The position numbers and the translations under genes are program-made. A DNA stretch of 64,000 nt. Source: an uncultured Rhizobiaceae group bacterium. GTDB lineage: Bacteria; Pseudomonadota; Alphaproteobacteria; Rhizobiales; Rhizobiaceae. How positions within the stretch are numbered: position 1 is the stretch's first letter; every line of letters starts with the position of its first letter. Below, one piece after another: positions 17,914 to 27,497 of the stretch. The notes beneath the pieces were generated by a model that did not search any database, was not told the DNA's origin, and saw only the letters and a list, made by a program, of their open reading frames with translations. The stretch lies in contig CALLUS010000013.1 of NCBI GenBank assembly GCA_938010435.1, forward strand, positions 154,173 to 218,172, read 5' to 3'.

Positions 17914-18621
17914 TAAGCCCAACCAGCTTTGCAAAGCTGAATTTACAACCGTCGGGTTCTCCAGCGTGGTCACGTGGCCAGCATCAGGCACAATTACCAA
18001 TTCAGAATTCGCCATTATGTCGTGCATCGCTTCATGTCGCGATAGCGGGCACGGCAAATCGTCTTCTCCGCACAAAATGAGCGTTTCACCCTCATAGACA
18101 GATAAAACATCTTCTGCATCATTTCGGACCATGAGCGCTTTCGCTTGTCGTTCAAAAGCATCCGACCCAAGAGCTGTAGCCATTTCCAAGAAAATTAAAT
18201 TTAGCCTTGGGTCACCCATGTGCTGAGGCACCACATAAAATGGTTTTAATTCATCGCGCATAACCTGCACGAGTTCGCCACACTTCACACGTTCAATCTG
18301 ACGCTTTCTTTGTTCAATACGCTCTAGCTGATCTGGCAAATGGTTGGTGTCGAGCAAAGCAAGACGCTCCACACGGTGCGAAGCTTGGCGAACAATTTCC
18401 ATAGCAACAATTCCGCCCAACGAAAGTCCAGCAAGTGCAAACGTTTTAAATGCCGTGGTCTGAAGAACCTGTTCTGCCATGTCTTCAATGGATTGAGCAG
18501 TCGACAGATCCCCGATCTCAATGGCAACTGCCCCATTCAAAGCCTTCACTTGCGGCGCAAATAATTCCGCGTTGCACATCATACCGGGCAGTAAAATCAA
18601 TCCCTCATACGTCTTAGACAT
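17911..18621 (-). CDS. Alpha/beta hydrolase
   Basis: 236 residues. GLILLPGMMCNAELF forms the first strand and oxyanion loop, LAGLSLGGIVAME carries the nucleophile serine (about residue 88), LCGEDDLPCP the acid, and PDAGHVTTLENP the histidine. The set is a full catalytic triad of the MhpC/BioH-like type. It is the last gene of the twelve-gene minus-strand island, 6 bp after the MetE-like gene stop. It could release a product by ester, lactone or C-C hydrolysis; the substrate is unknown. Confidence 0.88.
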   Translation of the reverse strand: MSKTYEGLILLPGMMCNAELFAPQVKALNGAVAIEIGDLSTAQSIEDMAEQVLQTTAFKTFALAGLSLGGIVAMEIVRQASHRVERLALLDTNHLPDQLERIEQRKRQIERVKCGELVQVMRDELKPFYVVPQHMGDPRLNLIFLEMATALGSDAFERQAKALMVRNDAEDVLSVYEGETLILCGEDDLPCPLSRHEAMHDIMANSELVIVPDAGHVTTLENPTVVNSALQSWLGL

Positions 18622-18627
18622 TGCCGT

Positions 18628-19761
18628 CTAAACACGTGCCGAGGCGAGAGTTGTTCCGTCAGACATTGCTTTCAATTTTGCATAGGCTATTTCAGGGTCC
18701 ACAGAACCATAGCCCGCAAAAGTGCCAAACCCGCAATCCGAGCCCGCAATAACGCGATCAGCGCCCACAATACCTGCAAACCGCTCCACACGCTGCGCGA
18801 CAACTTCAGGATGTTCGATAAAGTTCGTTGTGGTGTCTACTACACCGGGAACCAATATCTTATTGTCAGGAATATCGTCCTTCCGATCGCGGAAAACGGT
18901 CCATTCATGCGCATGTCTTGGATTAGATGTTTCAAACAGCAGATACTGCGCTTTGGTTGACATCAGCGTATTGAACATCGTGCTCATATCGATGTCACAG
19001 CAATGGGGGCCTTCATAATTGCCCCAACAAATATGCACACGCACTTTCTCAGCGGGCACATTTTCCAGCGCATAATTCATCGCTTCAACATGAGAATCTG
19101 CAACTTTGATGAACTCGTCATCAGACATATCGGTGAACAGCATGTGTCGTGACAGAGCAAGATCAGGACAATCCAATTGAATGTCCAGTCCTGAAGCCAC
19201 AATCGTTTCGTATTCTTCACGCATGGCTTCGGCCAGCGCTTCCAAATATTTTTCGCGCGTGGGGTAATGAACGTTCTGCAAGAAAAGCGAAATCACGCCG
19301 GGTGAAGCAGCATTCATGAAGCCACGTTCAACGCCATGCTTGGCCATCGCAACTTTCAAGTTTGCAATATCTTTTTGCAGTTCGCCTTGGCCTTTTGAAA
19401 CCACATCAGATGTGCATTGCGGGCGCGCATAAGTGGGCGTCCCACCACTGTCGGCTAATCTCTCAAGAAAAGTCGGAAACATCTTTAAATCAGCAGGCGC
19501 ATTTCGATCACTGTCACCTGAAAAGCCCGTATAACGGTCTTTTACATAAGTCGCATAAGAGATTTTCGAAGTCTCTCCATCGGACACTATGTCAGTGCCT
19601 ACTTCGGCTTGACGACGCACCGTTTCATCCACCGCTTCCGCCATAGCTTGATCAAATTCAACTTGGTCAAACGATTGTTCGTTTTCTCTTGCGAAAATAA
19701 AATCAACCACTTTTTGTGTACGCGGTAATGATCCCACATGAGTCGTCAGAATTTTCGTCAT
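18628..19761 (-). CDS. MetE C-terminal-domain-like protein (cobalamin-independent methionine synthase II family)
   Basis: 377 residues. It begins ILTTHVGSLPRTQKVVDF, the usual start of stand-alone MetE C-terminal-like barrels. Zinc-ligand candidates are VHICWGNYEGPHCCDI (His, Cys; about residue 240) and GSDCGFGTFAGYG near residue 345. The family includes methyl-transfer and thiol-addition enzymes such as epoxyalkane:CoM transferase, which use a zinc-bound thiolate. Full MetE is about twice as long. The gene is 26 bp downstream of the cupin gene. The placement suggests a C-S or C1-handling step in the island's pathway, which is inference. Confidence 0.85.
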   Translation of the reverse strand: MTKILTTHVGSLPRTQKVVDFIFARENEQSFDQVEFDQAMAEAVDETVRRQAEVGTDIVSDGETSKISYATYVKDRYTGFSGDSDRNAPADLKMFPTFLERLADSGGTPTYARPQCTSDVVSKGQGELQKDIANLKVAMAKHGVERGFMNAASPGVISLFLQNVHYPTREKYLEALAEAMREEYETIVASGLDIQLDCPDLALSRHMLFTDMSDDEFIKVADSHVEAMNYALENVPAEKVRVHICWGNYEGPHCCDIDMSTMFNTLMSTKAQYLLFETSNPRHAHEWTVFRDRKDDIPDNKILVPGVVDTTTNFIEHPEVVAQRVERFAGIVGADRVIAGSDCGFGTFAGYGSVDPEIAYAKLKAMSDGTTLASARV

Positions 19762-19787
19762 TGTATTTCCCCTGAAAACAAACCCGC

Positions 19788-20759
19788 TTAATTCAAATCC
19801 GTGGCAGTTGGTCCTGCTGGATCATCTGTGTTGATCACACGAAACATACTGCAAGTTCCTGTCATGCTTGGTTTTAATGAATAAGCCAAACCCGGTGGAA
19901 CGGCGCATGTATCGCCAGGCGCCAATGTTTTAGTGCCTGCGTCCCAGCCAATAATCCAATGGCCCTCATGGACCATCAGAATATGATGACGATGAGACGA
20001 GTGTATCTCTTCGTCGAGTGATCCACGCGTCAGTAATTCTGTTTCAAAACCCGGCTTGTCCCGAATGAGAGCATCCTCGCCAATGATTTTAGCAGGCTGA
20101 TCGGCACCGAGTGCCATCATGTCCAGATATCGACCAACATAATATGGCACGACTTCATCTACTGAAACCTCCGGATAGTTTTTCAAAGCAGCTTCTGACA
20201 ACACTGTCATGGGTTTCACACCTTCAGGAAGTGTCTCACCTTTTTTACTGTCATAAAGCTTTCCGGTTTCAGCCAACACTAAACCATGGTCCGCCGCATC
20301 TTCGATCACCTGCGGAGCCCAGATCACGCCACCGCCTGCATCATCACCACCTAGAATGGCCATGATCATTCCGTAATCTGTGCCAATATTTTCAAAACCT
20401 CTGAACATGCCTGTTGGAATATTGATAATGTCGCCTTCTTCAAGTGTGACTTCTCCAGCAGTCCCGTAGCGCCCCCAAAAGAACCGCCATTTCCCTTTGT
20501 GAACGTAAAATACTTCTGCAGTGCGATGGCTGTGCAACGAGTTCCTACATTTAGGAGGCTGACCTGCAGCACCAATATTGAAACCTGGCGTATCTTTGAT
20601 ATGAACGTGTTGGTCAGCGGACTCTGACACGCCACCACCAATAATAGTAAAATTCTCTTTCTGATCACTGCCCGGTGTGTGTGCATCGATGAATGCCGTT
20701 TTGCACGGAATCAAGTCGCCATAGCGCACGATGCGAGATTCCATTTCCTCAGGCGTCAT
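19788..20759 (-). CDS. Two-cupin domain protein
   Basis: About 323 residues from ATG 20757-20759 (MTPEEMESRIVRYGDLIPCK), whose A overlaps the stop of the preceding NTF2-like gene as ATGA. The first cupin shows SLHSHRTAEVFYVHKGKW with the His/His/Glu metal set and the strand DIINIPTGMFRGFENIG. The second shows IHSSHRHHILMVHEGHWIIG and LAPGDTCAVPPGLAYSL. The bicupin layout is shared with gentisate-type dioxygenases and sugar isomerases, but no subgroup can be named. It belongs to the coupled island operon. Confidence 0.82.
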   Translation of the reverse strand: MTPEEMESRIVRYGDLIPCKTAFIDAHTPGSDQKENFTIIGGGVSESADQHVHIKDTPGFNIGAAGQPPKCRNSLHSHRTAEVFYVHKGKWRFFWGRYGTAGEVTLEEGDIINIPTGMFRGFENIGTDYGMIMAILGGDDAGGGVIWAPQVIEDAADHGLVLAETGKLYDSKKGETLPEGVKPMTVLSEAALKNYPEVSVDEVVPYYVGRYLDMMALGADQPAKIIGEDALIRDKPGFETELLTRGSLDEEIHSSHRHHILMVHEGHWIIGWDAGTKTLAPGDTCAVPPGLAYSLKPSMTGTCSMFRVINTDDPAGPTATDLN

Positions 20760-21766
20760 GAGAAATCTCCGGTTTGCATTAAGATCTGTTTCCAAATCGC
20801 CACTTCGTCATAGAGGGCACATTCGCGACGAATGCTGGCATATGCATCAGACCCATTGCCCACAAACGGGCCATATTCTGCATGGCTCATGCCCATCACG
20901 TGAACATCTGCCCCTGTCGGCGCTCCAAATGCGCCGTGTCCCTCATGTTTGCCATCAAGCGACCAGCGTAATGCAGCGCGCGGTGGCAAAACATCGCTAT
21001 CCATTCCAATCCGATGATGAATTTTAAATTCCGCATTTGGAAATGAAGATCGCAAAGCAATCCAAAACTCACTGACCGAACGATGAGACAATCCACTCAC
21101 TCCGCCAGCATATTCGGTGAGAACAGCGCGGTCGTAATGCTCATGCACCAAGTTGAAGTCTTTGTTCATGATACTGGTCAGCGTGTCGGCGTATCGCTGT
21201 CCCCAAACATTGTCATTGCCAGTGCTTTTATAATCTCCCTCAATATCAATCGCTGGCGTGAATGGTTTTGCGCAATTTTCAGGACCACCCTCATTTTCGA
21301 TGAGTTTGTAGGCAAATATTTCCGGGTCCATTCCCAACTGTCGAACAATGCCGCCATAGTCGCGAATGAGCCACTCGTCATAAATGGTATCGTTTTTTGC
21401 AGCACAATCTGCCAGAACACGAACGGTAAATCGCTCCCCCGTAGCAGGACCGAACGCTCCGTCTTCCAAATGCGTACCAGTGGAAATTATACGATGTGAT
21501 GATAGAAATCCATTTTCCGCATCCCCTGACCAGATCACATCTTCCCCAAACAATTCTCTGTCGGGAAACTCATAAACAGTGGCCATTGTTGCACCAATAA
21601 CCTGTTGGTTCCCACGTTGCACACCCATAGGTGAACGCACTGGAATGTCTTCAGAATAATAGTGATTGAGCGTGCCAATACTACGATCTTCCCAAATCTC
21701 TTTGGTGATTCCGATTATGTAATCAGGAAAATCCTTCCACTTCTGTGAAAACCCATCAACAGTCAT
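20756..21766 (-). CDS. NTF2/SnoaL-like tandem-domain protein 1
   Basis: 336 residues from ATG 21764-21766 (MTVDGFSQKWKDFPDYIIGI), preceded by AAGGATG. Two NTF2-like halves are visible: the first ends IYDEWLIRDYGGIVRQLGMD at about residue 130, and the second has LSHRSVSEFWIALRSSFPNA and HGAFGAPTGADVHVMGMSHA. This is the cone fold of SnoaL-type cyclases and hydratases. Its stop overlaps the cupin start. It is one of four such genes in the island and the most diverged of the double-domain ones. Reaction unknown. Confidence 0.82.
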   Translation of the reverse strand: MTVDGFSQKWKDFPDYIIGITKEIWEDRSIGTLNHYYSEDIPVRSPMGVQRGNQQVIGATMATVYEFPDRELFGEDVIWSGDAENGFLSSHRIISTGTHLEDGAFGPATGERFTVRVLADCAAKNDTIYDEWLIRDYGGIVRQLGMDPEIFAYKLIENEGGPENCAKPFTPAIDIEGDYKSTGNDNVWGQRYADTLTSIMNKDFNLVHEHYDRAVLTEYAGGVSGLSHRSVSEFWIALRSSFPNAEFKIHHRIGMDSDVLPPRAALRWSLDGKHEGHGAFGAPTGADVHVMGMSHAEYGPFVGNGSDAYASIRRECALYDEVAIWKQILMQTGDFS

Positions 21767-21777
21767 CAATTCATCCT

Positions 21778-22545
21778 TTAGTCAGCAGTCCAGCCACCAT
21801 CAATAATAATACTTGTTCCCGTAACCAGTGCAGACGCACTGCTGGCGAGAAATACGACCGCACCCATAATATCTTCAATTTCGCCAACGCGACCGAGTTT
21901 GATTTTCTCTTCGAGCCATTTCACCCGCTCCGGGTTGTCAAATGTAGATGCCGTCATTGGCGTACGAATGAAGGTTGGGCAAATCGTATTCACCCTGATC
22001 TGATGTTCTGCCAACTCAATGGCAGACGCCTTGGTAACGCCTTCAATTCCGAATTTAGAACCACAATAAACAGAACGATCAATACCACCCACATGTCCCA
22101 TTTGGCTGGACGTGTGAATGATAGAACCACCCTTACCGGCTTTAATCATGCCTTTGGCAACTTCTTGGGCCATGAAAAACGCAGCCTTCAAATTCAGATC
22201 AGTAATTATATCAAAATTGTCAGGCGTCACATCCACATAGGGCAACGGTGTATTGGTACCTGCATTATTGAACAGGATATCAAATGACCCGTATTGGCGA
22301 ACAGCAGATACCATCGCTGCATGATCACCCACATCAAGAGAGATCGCTTCAGCTGAATACCCTGCCTCTTTAACGGCCTCAGCCGCTTGGCCAATTTCTT
22401 CCAGGTTGCGCGCGGCCATAACGACATGCGCGCCATGTTCTGCCAACGCCATTGCGCCACCCAGTCCAATGCCGCGCGAAGCGCCTGTCACAAGCGCGCG
22501 CTTTCCATTGAGTTGAAATGATGGTGTGCGAGGGAGTTCTGTCAT
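21778..22545 (-). CDS. Short-chain dehydrogenase/reductase
   Basis: 255 residues from ATG 22543-22545 (MTELPRTPSFQLNGKRALVT), the A of ATGA overlapping the upstream stop. The classical SDR motifs are present: VTGASRGIGLGGAMALAEHG for the cofactor fold, LFNNAGTNTP, and the active-site YCGSK (Tyr and Lys) after IIHTSSQMGHVGG (Ser). The C-terminus IIIDGGWTAD is typical. It should oxidise or reduce a secondary alcohol with NAD(P)(H). Next to an HpsN-like dehydrogenase it may interconvert stereoisomers or make a keto intermediate; this is inference. Confidence 0.93.
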   Translation of the reverse strand: MTELPRTPSFQLNGKRALVTGASRGIGLGGAMALAEHGAHVVMAARNLEEIGQAAEAVKEAGYSAEAISLDVGDHAAMVSAVRQYGSFDILFNNAGTNTPLPYVDVTPDNFDIITDLNLKAAFFMAQEVAKGMIKAGKGGSIIHTSSQMGHVGGIDRSVYCGSKFGIEGVTKASAIELAEHQIRVNTICPTFIRTPMTASTFDNPERVKWLEEKIKLGRVGEIEDIMGAVVFLASSASALVTGTSIIIDGGWTAD

Positions 22546-23603
22546 TGATATTTCCAAGCTTCGTCAGGAACAGTTATGTGACGAGACTTATTGAATTCGC
22601 GCATTCGTGCAAGCACATCGACGCCAATTTGATCGTATGCGCTCAACAAATCCACCAGCACCCAGTTTTCACGAATACGACGTTGATCCCCCTGCCCTTC
22701 AAGACGCCAGAAATCGAGGCTACGCAGATTCAGCTTTTGCCCGGAGGCTGACATACCCAACCAACCATCGTTTGTGAGCGATTGAGCCATATTGGGCCAA
22801 CCCGTCACACCCACATAGTCGCCATCAGCAAAGAAATGATGAGCTTCATTGCCCCATTTTTGACCACGGTCTGGCATCGCGTTTAGAAATGGAATCTGGT
22901 GCCAATTGCGAAAGCCAGCCATGCCACGACCAGTGCCAATGCCCGCTGGCCCATACCAATTCATCCGTTCATGCCAAAAGCGTGGCAATTCCATCGATTC
23001 TACGGGTTCAACAGGGTGGCGTTTCATAGCGACCAACATATCGATAATATGACGACAGGATTGTTCGCTCTTCGCCGCATCATAAGGGCTTTGCACCAAC
23101 CCATCTTGAGTGGCGGGACCGGGGACACACCATTGACGCCCTAAACTTGGCGCCATGGGCCACGCATTAGCCTGCATCATCAATTCAGGGATATCCCAGA
23201 GAGCCTGCATCTCAGTCACTTTACCGTTTTCAAATTTATAAAACTCGTGAAAACGCATGTGCACGAGATGGCCTGTCGGTGGGATACCCAAAAACGGTCG
23301 CACAAATGTTCCGCAGAAAAATCCTCCACACCCCACCCAGTGGACACCATCTTCATCAGCACCCGCCATCAAAATGAAGTCGCGTCGCTCCAAATCAGGC
23401 AATGCGTGAAACAAAGGAGCCAAAGCTGTGTCAAAAAATGCATGACTGCCATCCATCGTCTCCAACGGGAAGGACAGCTGACATAGCGCATCTTTGTAAA
23501 AAACATCATTCAAAGCAGCCTTCACACCATCCAAGGTGAAGTCTTTTTGAGCATGCAATAAAGGTTGCAAAAATGCTTTATTTTGGTTTGGCAGATCCGT
23601 CAT
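22542..23603 (-). CDS. NTF2/SnoaL-like tandem-domain protein 2
   Basis: 353 residues; the ATG at 23601-23603 overlaps the preceding TAA (TAATG). Two NTF2-like halves: the first contains FHEFYKFENGKVTEMQALWD and the second FWHERMNWYGPAGIGTGRGM followed by IRENWVLVDLLSAYDQIGVD. The WYGP.GIGT.RG segment and the NWV..D....QiGVD ending are shared with the divergent gene at 30142, so the two are paralogues. A substrate-binding or cyclase/hydratase role is likely from the fold; the reaction is unknown. Confidence 0.85.
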   Translation of the reverse strand: MTDLPNQNKAFLQPLLHAQKDFTLDGVKAALNDVFYKDALCQLSFPLETMDGSHAFFDTALAPLFHALPDLERRDFILMAGADEDGVHWVGCGGFFCGTFVRPFLGIPPTGHLVHMRFHEFYKFENGKVTEMQALWDIPELMMQANAWPMAPSLGRQWCVPGPATQDGLVQSPYDAAKSEQSCRHIIDMLVAMKRHPVEPVESMELPRFWHERMNWYGPAGIGTGRGMAGFRNWHQIPFLNAMPDRGQKWGNEAHHFFADGDYVGVTGWPNMAQSLTNDGWLGMSASGQKLNLRSLDFWRLEGQGDQRRIRENWVLVDLLSAYDQIGVDVLARMREFNKSRHITVPDEAWKYQ

Positions 23604-24931
23604 TATTCTGCAGCATCCGCAATGGGTTCAGCGGGTGCGCCATAAGGTACGTTACGCCCGCCATGTCTACGAACACGCACATTACATTGCTCGGCATGCC
23701 CCACAAAACCTTCCAACATGCACAAGCGGGAACCGTATTCCCCAATTCGGGTTGCCGCCTCATCAGTTGTAATCTTCTGATAGGAGTGGGTTTTCAAGAA
23801 TTTCCCGACCCAAAGCCCACCCGTATATCGCCCAGCTTTCTTGGTGGGCAAAGTGTGGTTGGTTCCAATAACCTTATCTCCGTTGGCCACATTGGTGCGT
23901 GGACCCAGAAACAATGCCCCGTAGCATGTCATATTTTCCAGAAACCAATCATCGCGATCTGTCATCACTTGAACATGTTCGGAAGCAATATCATCAGCCA
24001 CTTCCAGCATTTCATCATAAGTGTCGCAAACAATAACTTCACCGTAATCTTCCCAGCTCTTCGACGCCGTATCAGCGGTCGGAATAATTTTCAGAAGTCG
24101 CTCAATTTCATCTAAAGTGGCACGGGCCAGTTTTTCAGAATTAGTCAACAAAACCGCAGGTGAATTGTAACCATGCTCCGCTTGACCAAGCAGATCGGTG
24201 GCGCACAATTCTGCATCTACGGTTTCGTCTGCGATCACCATGGTCTCCGTAGGTCCGGCAAAAAGATCGATACCAACACGCCCGAACAATTGACGTTTTG
24301 CCTCCGCCACAAACGCATTTCCCGGGCCGACGATCATGTGGCAAGGCTCTATGGTTTCTGTTCCCAGCGCCATTGATCCAACGGCTTGAATACCGCCCAT
24401 GACATAAATCTCATGAGCGCCACCAAGCTTCATCGCGGTAACAATGGCTGGATGCGGTTCACCATTCTGTGGCGGAGCGGATGCCGCAATGCGCGGAACA
24501 CCCGCCACTGAAGCGGTAAGCACCGACATGTGCGCAGAAGCAACCATCGGGAATTTTCCACCGGGCACGTAACACCCCACCGATTGAACCGGGATATTCT
24601 TATGGCCCAAAATAACACCCGGCATTGTTTCAACTTCAATATCCGTCATTGATGCGCGTTGGGCTTCAGCAAAATTTCTGATTTGCTTTTGGGCGAACTT
24701 GATATCGTCCATATCGCGTGTAGAAACCTTCTGCATAGCTGCTTCAATCTCGCTGTCATTCAGACGAAATTGAGCGGGACTGTAATTGTCGAACTTCTCA
24801 GAAAGTTCCCGAACAGCAGTGTCGCCCCGCATTTCAATATCCAACAAAATACTTTCAACGGATGTGCGAACTTTCGCATCATCTTCTGCTCTTTCCTTTT
24901 CACTTCGGGCAGTCTTCAAGTGACGGATCAT
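23603..24931 (-). CDS. Histidinol-dehydrogenase-family enzyme, HpsN-like
   Basis: 442 residues, start ATG 24931. Histidinol dehydrogenase hallmarks are kept: [53 protein letters not shown] (zinc Gln/His), SEHVQVMT (catalytic Glu-His), [14 protein letters not shown] (zinc Asp) and EGFVGHAEQ (zinc His). The QAEHG, NHTLPT and YVPGG segments match my memory of sulfopropanediol 3-dehydrogenase (HpsN), which oxidises 2,3-dihydroxypropane-1-sulfonate to sulfolactate with two NAD+. No other his gene is nearby, so a catabolic role is far more likely than histidine synthesis. The substrate needs testing. Confidence 0.88.
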   Translation of the reverse strand: MIRHLKTARSEKERAEDDAKVRTSVESILLDIEMRGDTAVRELSEKFDNYSPAQFRLNDSEIEAAMQKVSTRDMDDIKFAQKQIRNFAEAQRASMTDIEVETMPGVILGHKNIPVQSVGCYVPGGKFPMVASAHMSVLTASVAGVPRIAASAPPQNGEPHPAIVTAMKLGGAHEIYVMGGIQAVGSMALGTETIEPCHMIVGPGNAFVAEAKRQLFGRVGIDLFAGPTETMVIADETVDAELCATDLLGQAEHGYNSPAVLLTNSEKLARATLDEIERLLKIIPTADTASKSWEDYGEVIVCDTYDEMLEVADDIASEHVQVMTDRDDWFLENMTCYGALFLGPRTNVANGDKVIGTNHTLPTKKAGRYTGGLWVGKFLKTHSYQKITTDEAATRIGEYGSRLCMLEGFVGHAEQCNVRVRRHGGRNVPYGAPAEPIADAAE

Positions 24932-24989
24932 CAGGTTACTCCAAAATTAGTCATTCATTCCAACCAAAGGCTTCGGTCAAGACATATCG

Positions 24990-25535
24990 CTATTTTCGCC
25001 AAGGCAATTGATCTGGCCTGAAATCGCGCTTTGGATTGTCAGTCAAGTTTTCCCAACCATGACCATTGAACGCATCCACACCCAGCTGTTTCATGATGTT
25101 TGGAAAGTCGACCATGACCCAATTGTCCATGATCTGGCCGTCGGTCACTTTCCAAAAATCCATATAGCGAATGACAACCTTTTTTCCGGTTGCTGCAATT
25201 CCCATAAAATCTCCGGAATGAACTGCCTCTTGGCGTCCAAATGCAGCCGCCCATTCGCCATCAAACAAACGCGCTTCATCAATGCAAACCTTTTCAGAAA
25301 AGGCCGCTTGAAACGGTTTTTGCCAAGCCTCTTGGAACTCCCGCAATCCTTCTTTGAAGCCGCACCCAGCATTGCCCATCCAGCGAAAGTCTTCACTAAA
25401 AAATTCACCAATGTCTTCGATACGGTGATCGTTCAACCCATCGACCATGCCTTCAATAATTTGACGTGTCGCTTCCCGTTTGGACAGATCATTGTCCGCT
25501 GAGAGATATGCCTGTTCAGGACGTGCTCCGGCCAT
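24990..25535 (-). CDS. NTF2/SnoaL-like single-domain protein
   Basis: 181 residues, ATG at 25533-25535. One NTF2-like domain: IIEGMVDGLNDHRIEDIGEF, FFSEDFRWMGNAGCG, FMGIAATGKKVVIRYMDFWK and IMDNWVMVDFPNIMKQLGVD. The last segment matches the C-terminal half of the two larger paralogues (NWV..D.....Q.GVD). It lies 59 bp after (5' side) the HpsN-like gene and 21 bp from the ATPase gene. Function unknown. Confidence 0.85.
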   Translation of the reverse strand: MAGARPEQAYLSADNDLSKREATRQIIEGMVDGLNDHRIEDIGEFFSEDFRWMGNAGCGFKEGLREFQEAWQKPFQAAFSEKVCIDEARLFDGEWAAAFGRQEAVHSGDFMGIAATGKKVVIRYMDFWKVTDGQIMDNWVMVDFPNIMKQLGVDAFNGHGWENLTDNPKRDFRPDQLPWRK

Positions 25536-25556
25536 TAGAAAATCCTATTCCAAAAC

Positions 25557-26606
25557 TCAGTCGATGCGTTCGCCATTTGACGGATCAAACAAGTGACAAA
25601 TGCTGGCTGGAATATCGAATTGAACACTCTCACCAATGTTCGCACGATAATCTTTGTCAGCCTTCACGCTCACCATGGATTTTCCGGCACGAACAGTAAC
25701 CATTGTCGCTTCGCCCAAAAGCTCCATTGAATACACATCAGCCTTCAACTGACCTTTAGAAGACACCACGAATGCGTCCTCTGCGCGGAAACCAAGCGTG
25801 ACTTTCCCGCTATACGTTTTCGCCAAACCCGAAACTTTCACATCCGCACTTGCGAACACACCGTTGTTGATTTCTCCATCCATGAGGTTCATCGCAGGTG
25901 AGCCAATAAATGCTGCAACAAATGTATTTTGCGGACGATCGTAAATTTCAACCGGCGTACCAACTTGCTGAACAATACCAGCGTTCATCACAACAACACG
26001 ATCAGCCAGCGTCATAGCTTCGATTTGATCATGCGTCACGTAGATGGTCGTGGTCGCCAACGTGTTTTGAAGGTTCTTAATCTGAGCGCGGGTGGAAACA
26101 CGCAACTTCGCATCAAGGTTGGACAATGGTTCATCCATGAGAAACACAGTTGGTTCGCGAACAATTGCGCGGGCAAGCGCAACACGTTGTCGCTGACCGC
26201 CAGAAAGTTCTGCAGGGCGTCGGTGAGTAAAACCTTCAAGCTCCACCATATCGACAGCTTTTTGCACCCGTTCTTGATGGGTAGCAGGGTCGACCTTGCG
26301 CACCTTCAATGGAAAGCGAATATTCTCCCAAACGGTCATGTTTGGATAAAGACCATAAGACTGAAACACCATAGCAATGTCACGGTCTTTGGGTTCCAGA
26401 TTGTTGACCATACGATCACCAATCCAAATCTCACCTGTAGTTGATTCTTCAAGACCCGCGATCATGCGCATCGTGGTTGTTTTTCCGCAACCGGACGGTC
26501 CGAGCAAAACCAGAAATTCCTTGTCGGCAATATCCAGGCTGAACTCCTGAACGCCGACAAAGTCGCCCCATCTCTTGGTCACATTTTTAAGTGTGATACC
26601 AACCAT
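25557..26606 (-). CDS. ABC importer ATPase (UgpC/MalK type)
   Basis: 349 residues. Walker A GPSGCGKTT at about residue 38, Q-loop VFQSYGLYPNMTVWENI, signature LSGGQRQRVALARA, Walker B VFLMDEPLSNLDAKLR, then the C-terminal TOBE/OB domain (LGFRAEDAFV) typical of CUT1 ATPases. It energises the two permeases encoded immediately upstream (5-bp gap to the MalG-like gene). The substrate is set by the binding protein at 28664. Confidence 0.95.
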   Translation of the reverse strand: MVGITLKNVTKRWGDFVGVQEFSLDIADKEFLVLLGPSGCGKTTTMRMIAGLEESTTGEIWIGDRMVNNLEPKDRDIAMVFQSYGLYPNMTVWENIRFPLKVRKVDPATHQERVQKAVDMVELEGFTHRRPAELSGGQRQRVALARAIVREPTVFLMDEPLSNLDAKLRVSTRAQIKNLQNTLATTTIYVTHDQIEAMTLADRVVVMNAGIVQQVGTPVEIYDRPQNTFVAAFIGSPAMNLMDGEINNGVFASADVKVSGLAKTYSGKVTLGFRAEDAFVVSSKGQLKADVYSMELLGEATMVTVRAGKSMVSVKADKDYRANIGESVQFDIPASICHLFDPSNGERID

Positions 26607-26611
26607 AACAA

Positions 26612-27493
26612 TTACCCCTTCACCGCGCCGGCTGTGAGTCCACTCACAATCTGACGTTGGAAAAACATGACAAGAATAAATAGTGGTGCCGTCGCTGAAA
26701 CCACTGAAGCAACAGCAAACATCACATTACCTTCAGTTTGCGTGGTCCCTAAAAAACTGGCGATCTTGGGAACCATCGTTTGGTTCTCCTTCGCCAACAA
26801 AAGTGCAGTGACCTGAAAATCATTATAAGCAAGTAGAAATGAGAACAGTCCTGTTGTGATAACACCCGGCCACATAACCGGAATAATGATATGGCGAAAT
26901 GCTTGAAATCTTGTGCATCCGTCAACCATTGCGCTTTCATCCAAATCTTTCGGGATTTTCTGAAAAAACGAATGCAACATCCACAATGTAAATGGTTGGT
27001 TGATCGCAACCAGAACGATAATACTTGTCGGCAACAAACCCCAAACATTCCACTCAAAGAACGGCAGCAAGTAGCCAGACACTAGCGTAATTTGCGGAAT
27101 CGCACGAAAAATCAAAGCGAGGATCAGCAACCAAAAAGTATATCGATAGCCAGATCGCGAAAGCGCATAACCACCCAAAGTGCCAATGGTTAGGGACGTA
27201 CATACCACGAAAAAGCAAACCACTGCAGTGTTGAGCATGGCGCGCCAAAACTCTTCTTGAACCCAAGCACCTTCATATCCCGTCCCTGTAAATGGTGAGC
27301 CATAAACTTTCTCCGTTTGAGCACCGGTTAAAGCGTTGGTCCAGTTGGCTATCGAGAAGAAATCAAGCTCGACTTTGAACGACCCCCAAAGCGTCCAGAC
27401 AAAGGGGAAAGCCGCGAGAATAAGCCAGAATATGACAAACCCAGTCGAGAATATTCGCAGCCCAACAGATTTATTTTCAGCAGCAGCAGCCAT
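26612..27493 (-). CDS. ABC importer permease (MalG type)
   Basis: About 293 residues from ATG 27491-27493 (MAAAAENKSVGLRIF), 4 bp after the upstream permease stop; a longer in-frame reading overlaps that gene and is rejected. Six membrane segments and the coupling EAA loop ESAMVDGCTRFQAFRHIIIP, then GLTAGAVKG at the very end, as in MalG-type CUT1 permeases. Inner-membrane half of the importer. Confidence 0.93.
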   Translation of the reverse strand: MAAAAENKSVGLRIFSTGFVIFWLILAAFPFVWTLWGSFKVELDFFSIANWTNALTGAQTEKVYGSPFTGTGYEGAWVQEEFWRAMLNTAVVCFFVVCTSLTIGTLGGYALSRSGYRYTFWLLILALIFRAIPQITLVSGYLLPFFEWNVWGLLPTSIIVLVAINQPFTLWMLHSFFQKIPKDLDESAMVDGCTRFQAFRHIIIPVMWPGVITTGLFSFLLAYNDFQVTALLLAKENQTMVPKIASFLGTTQTEGNVMFAVASVVSATAPLFILVMFFQRQIVSGLTAGAVKG

Positions 27494-27497
27494 CCGA

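Noticed and set aside
21745..22287. 180-codon plus-strand frame
   Set aside because: Shadow of the SDR gene, which has complete catalytic motifs on the other strand.
23573..24115. 180-codon plus-strand frame
   Set aside because: Shadow of the HpsN-like dehydrogenase gene.
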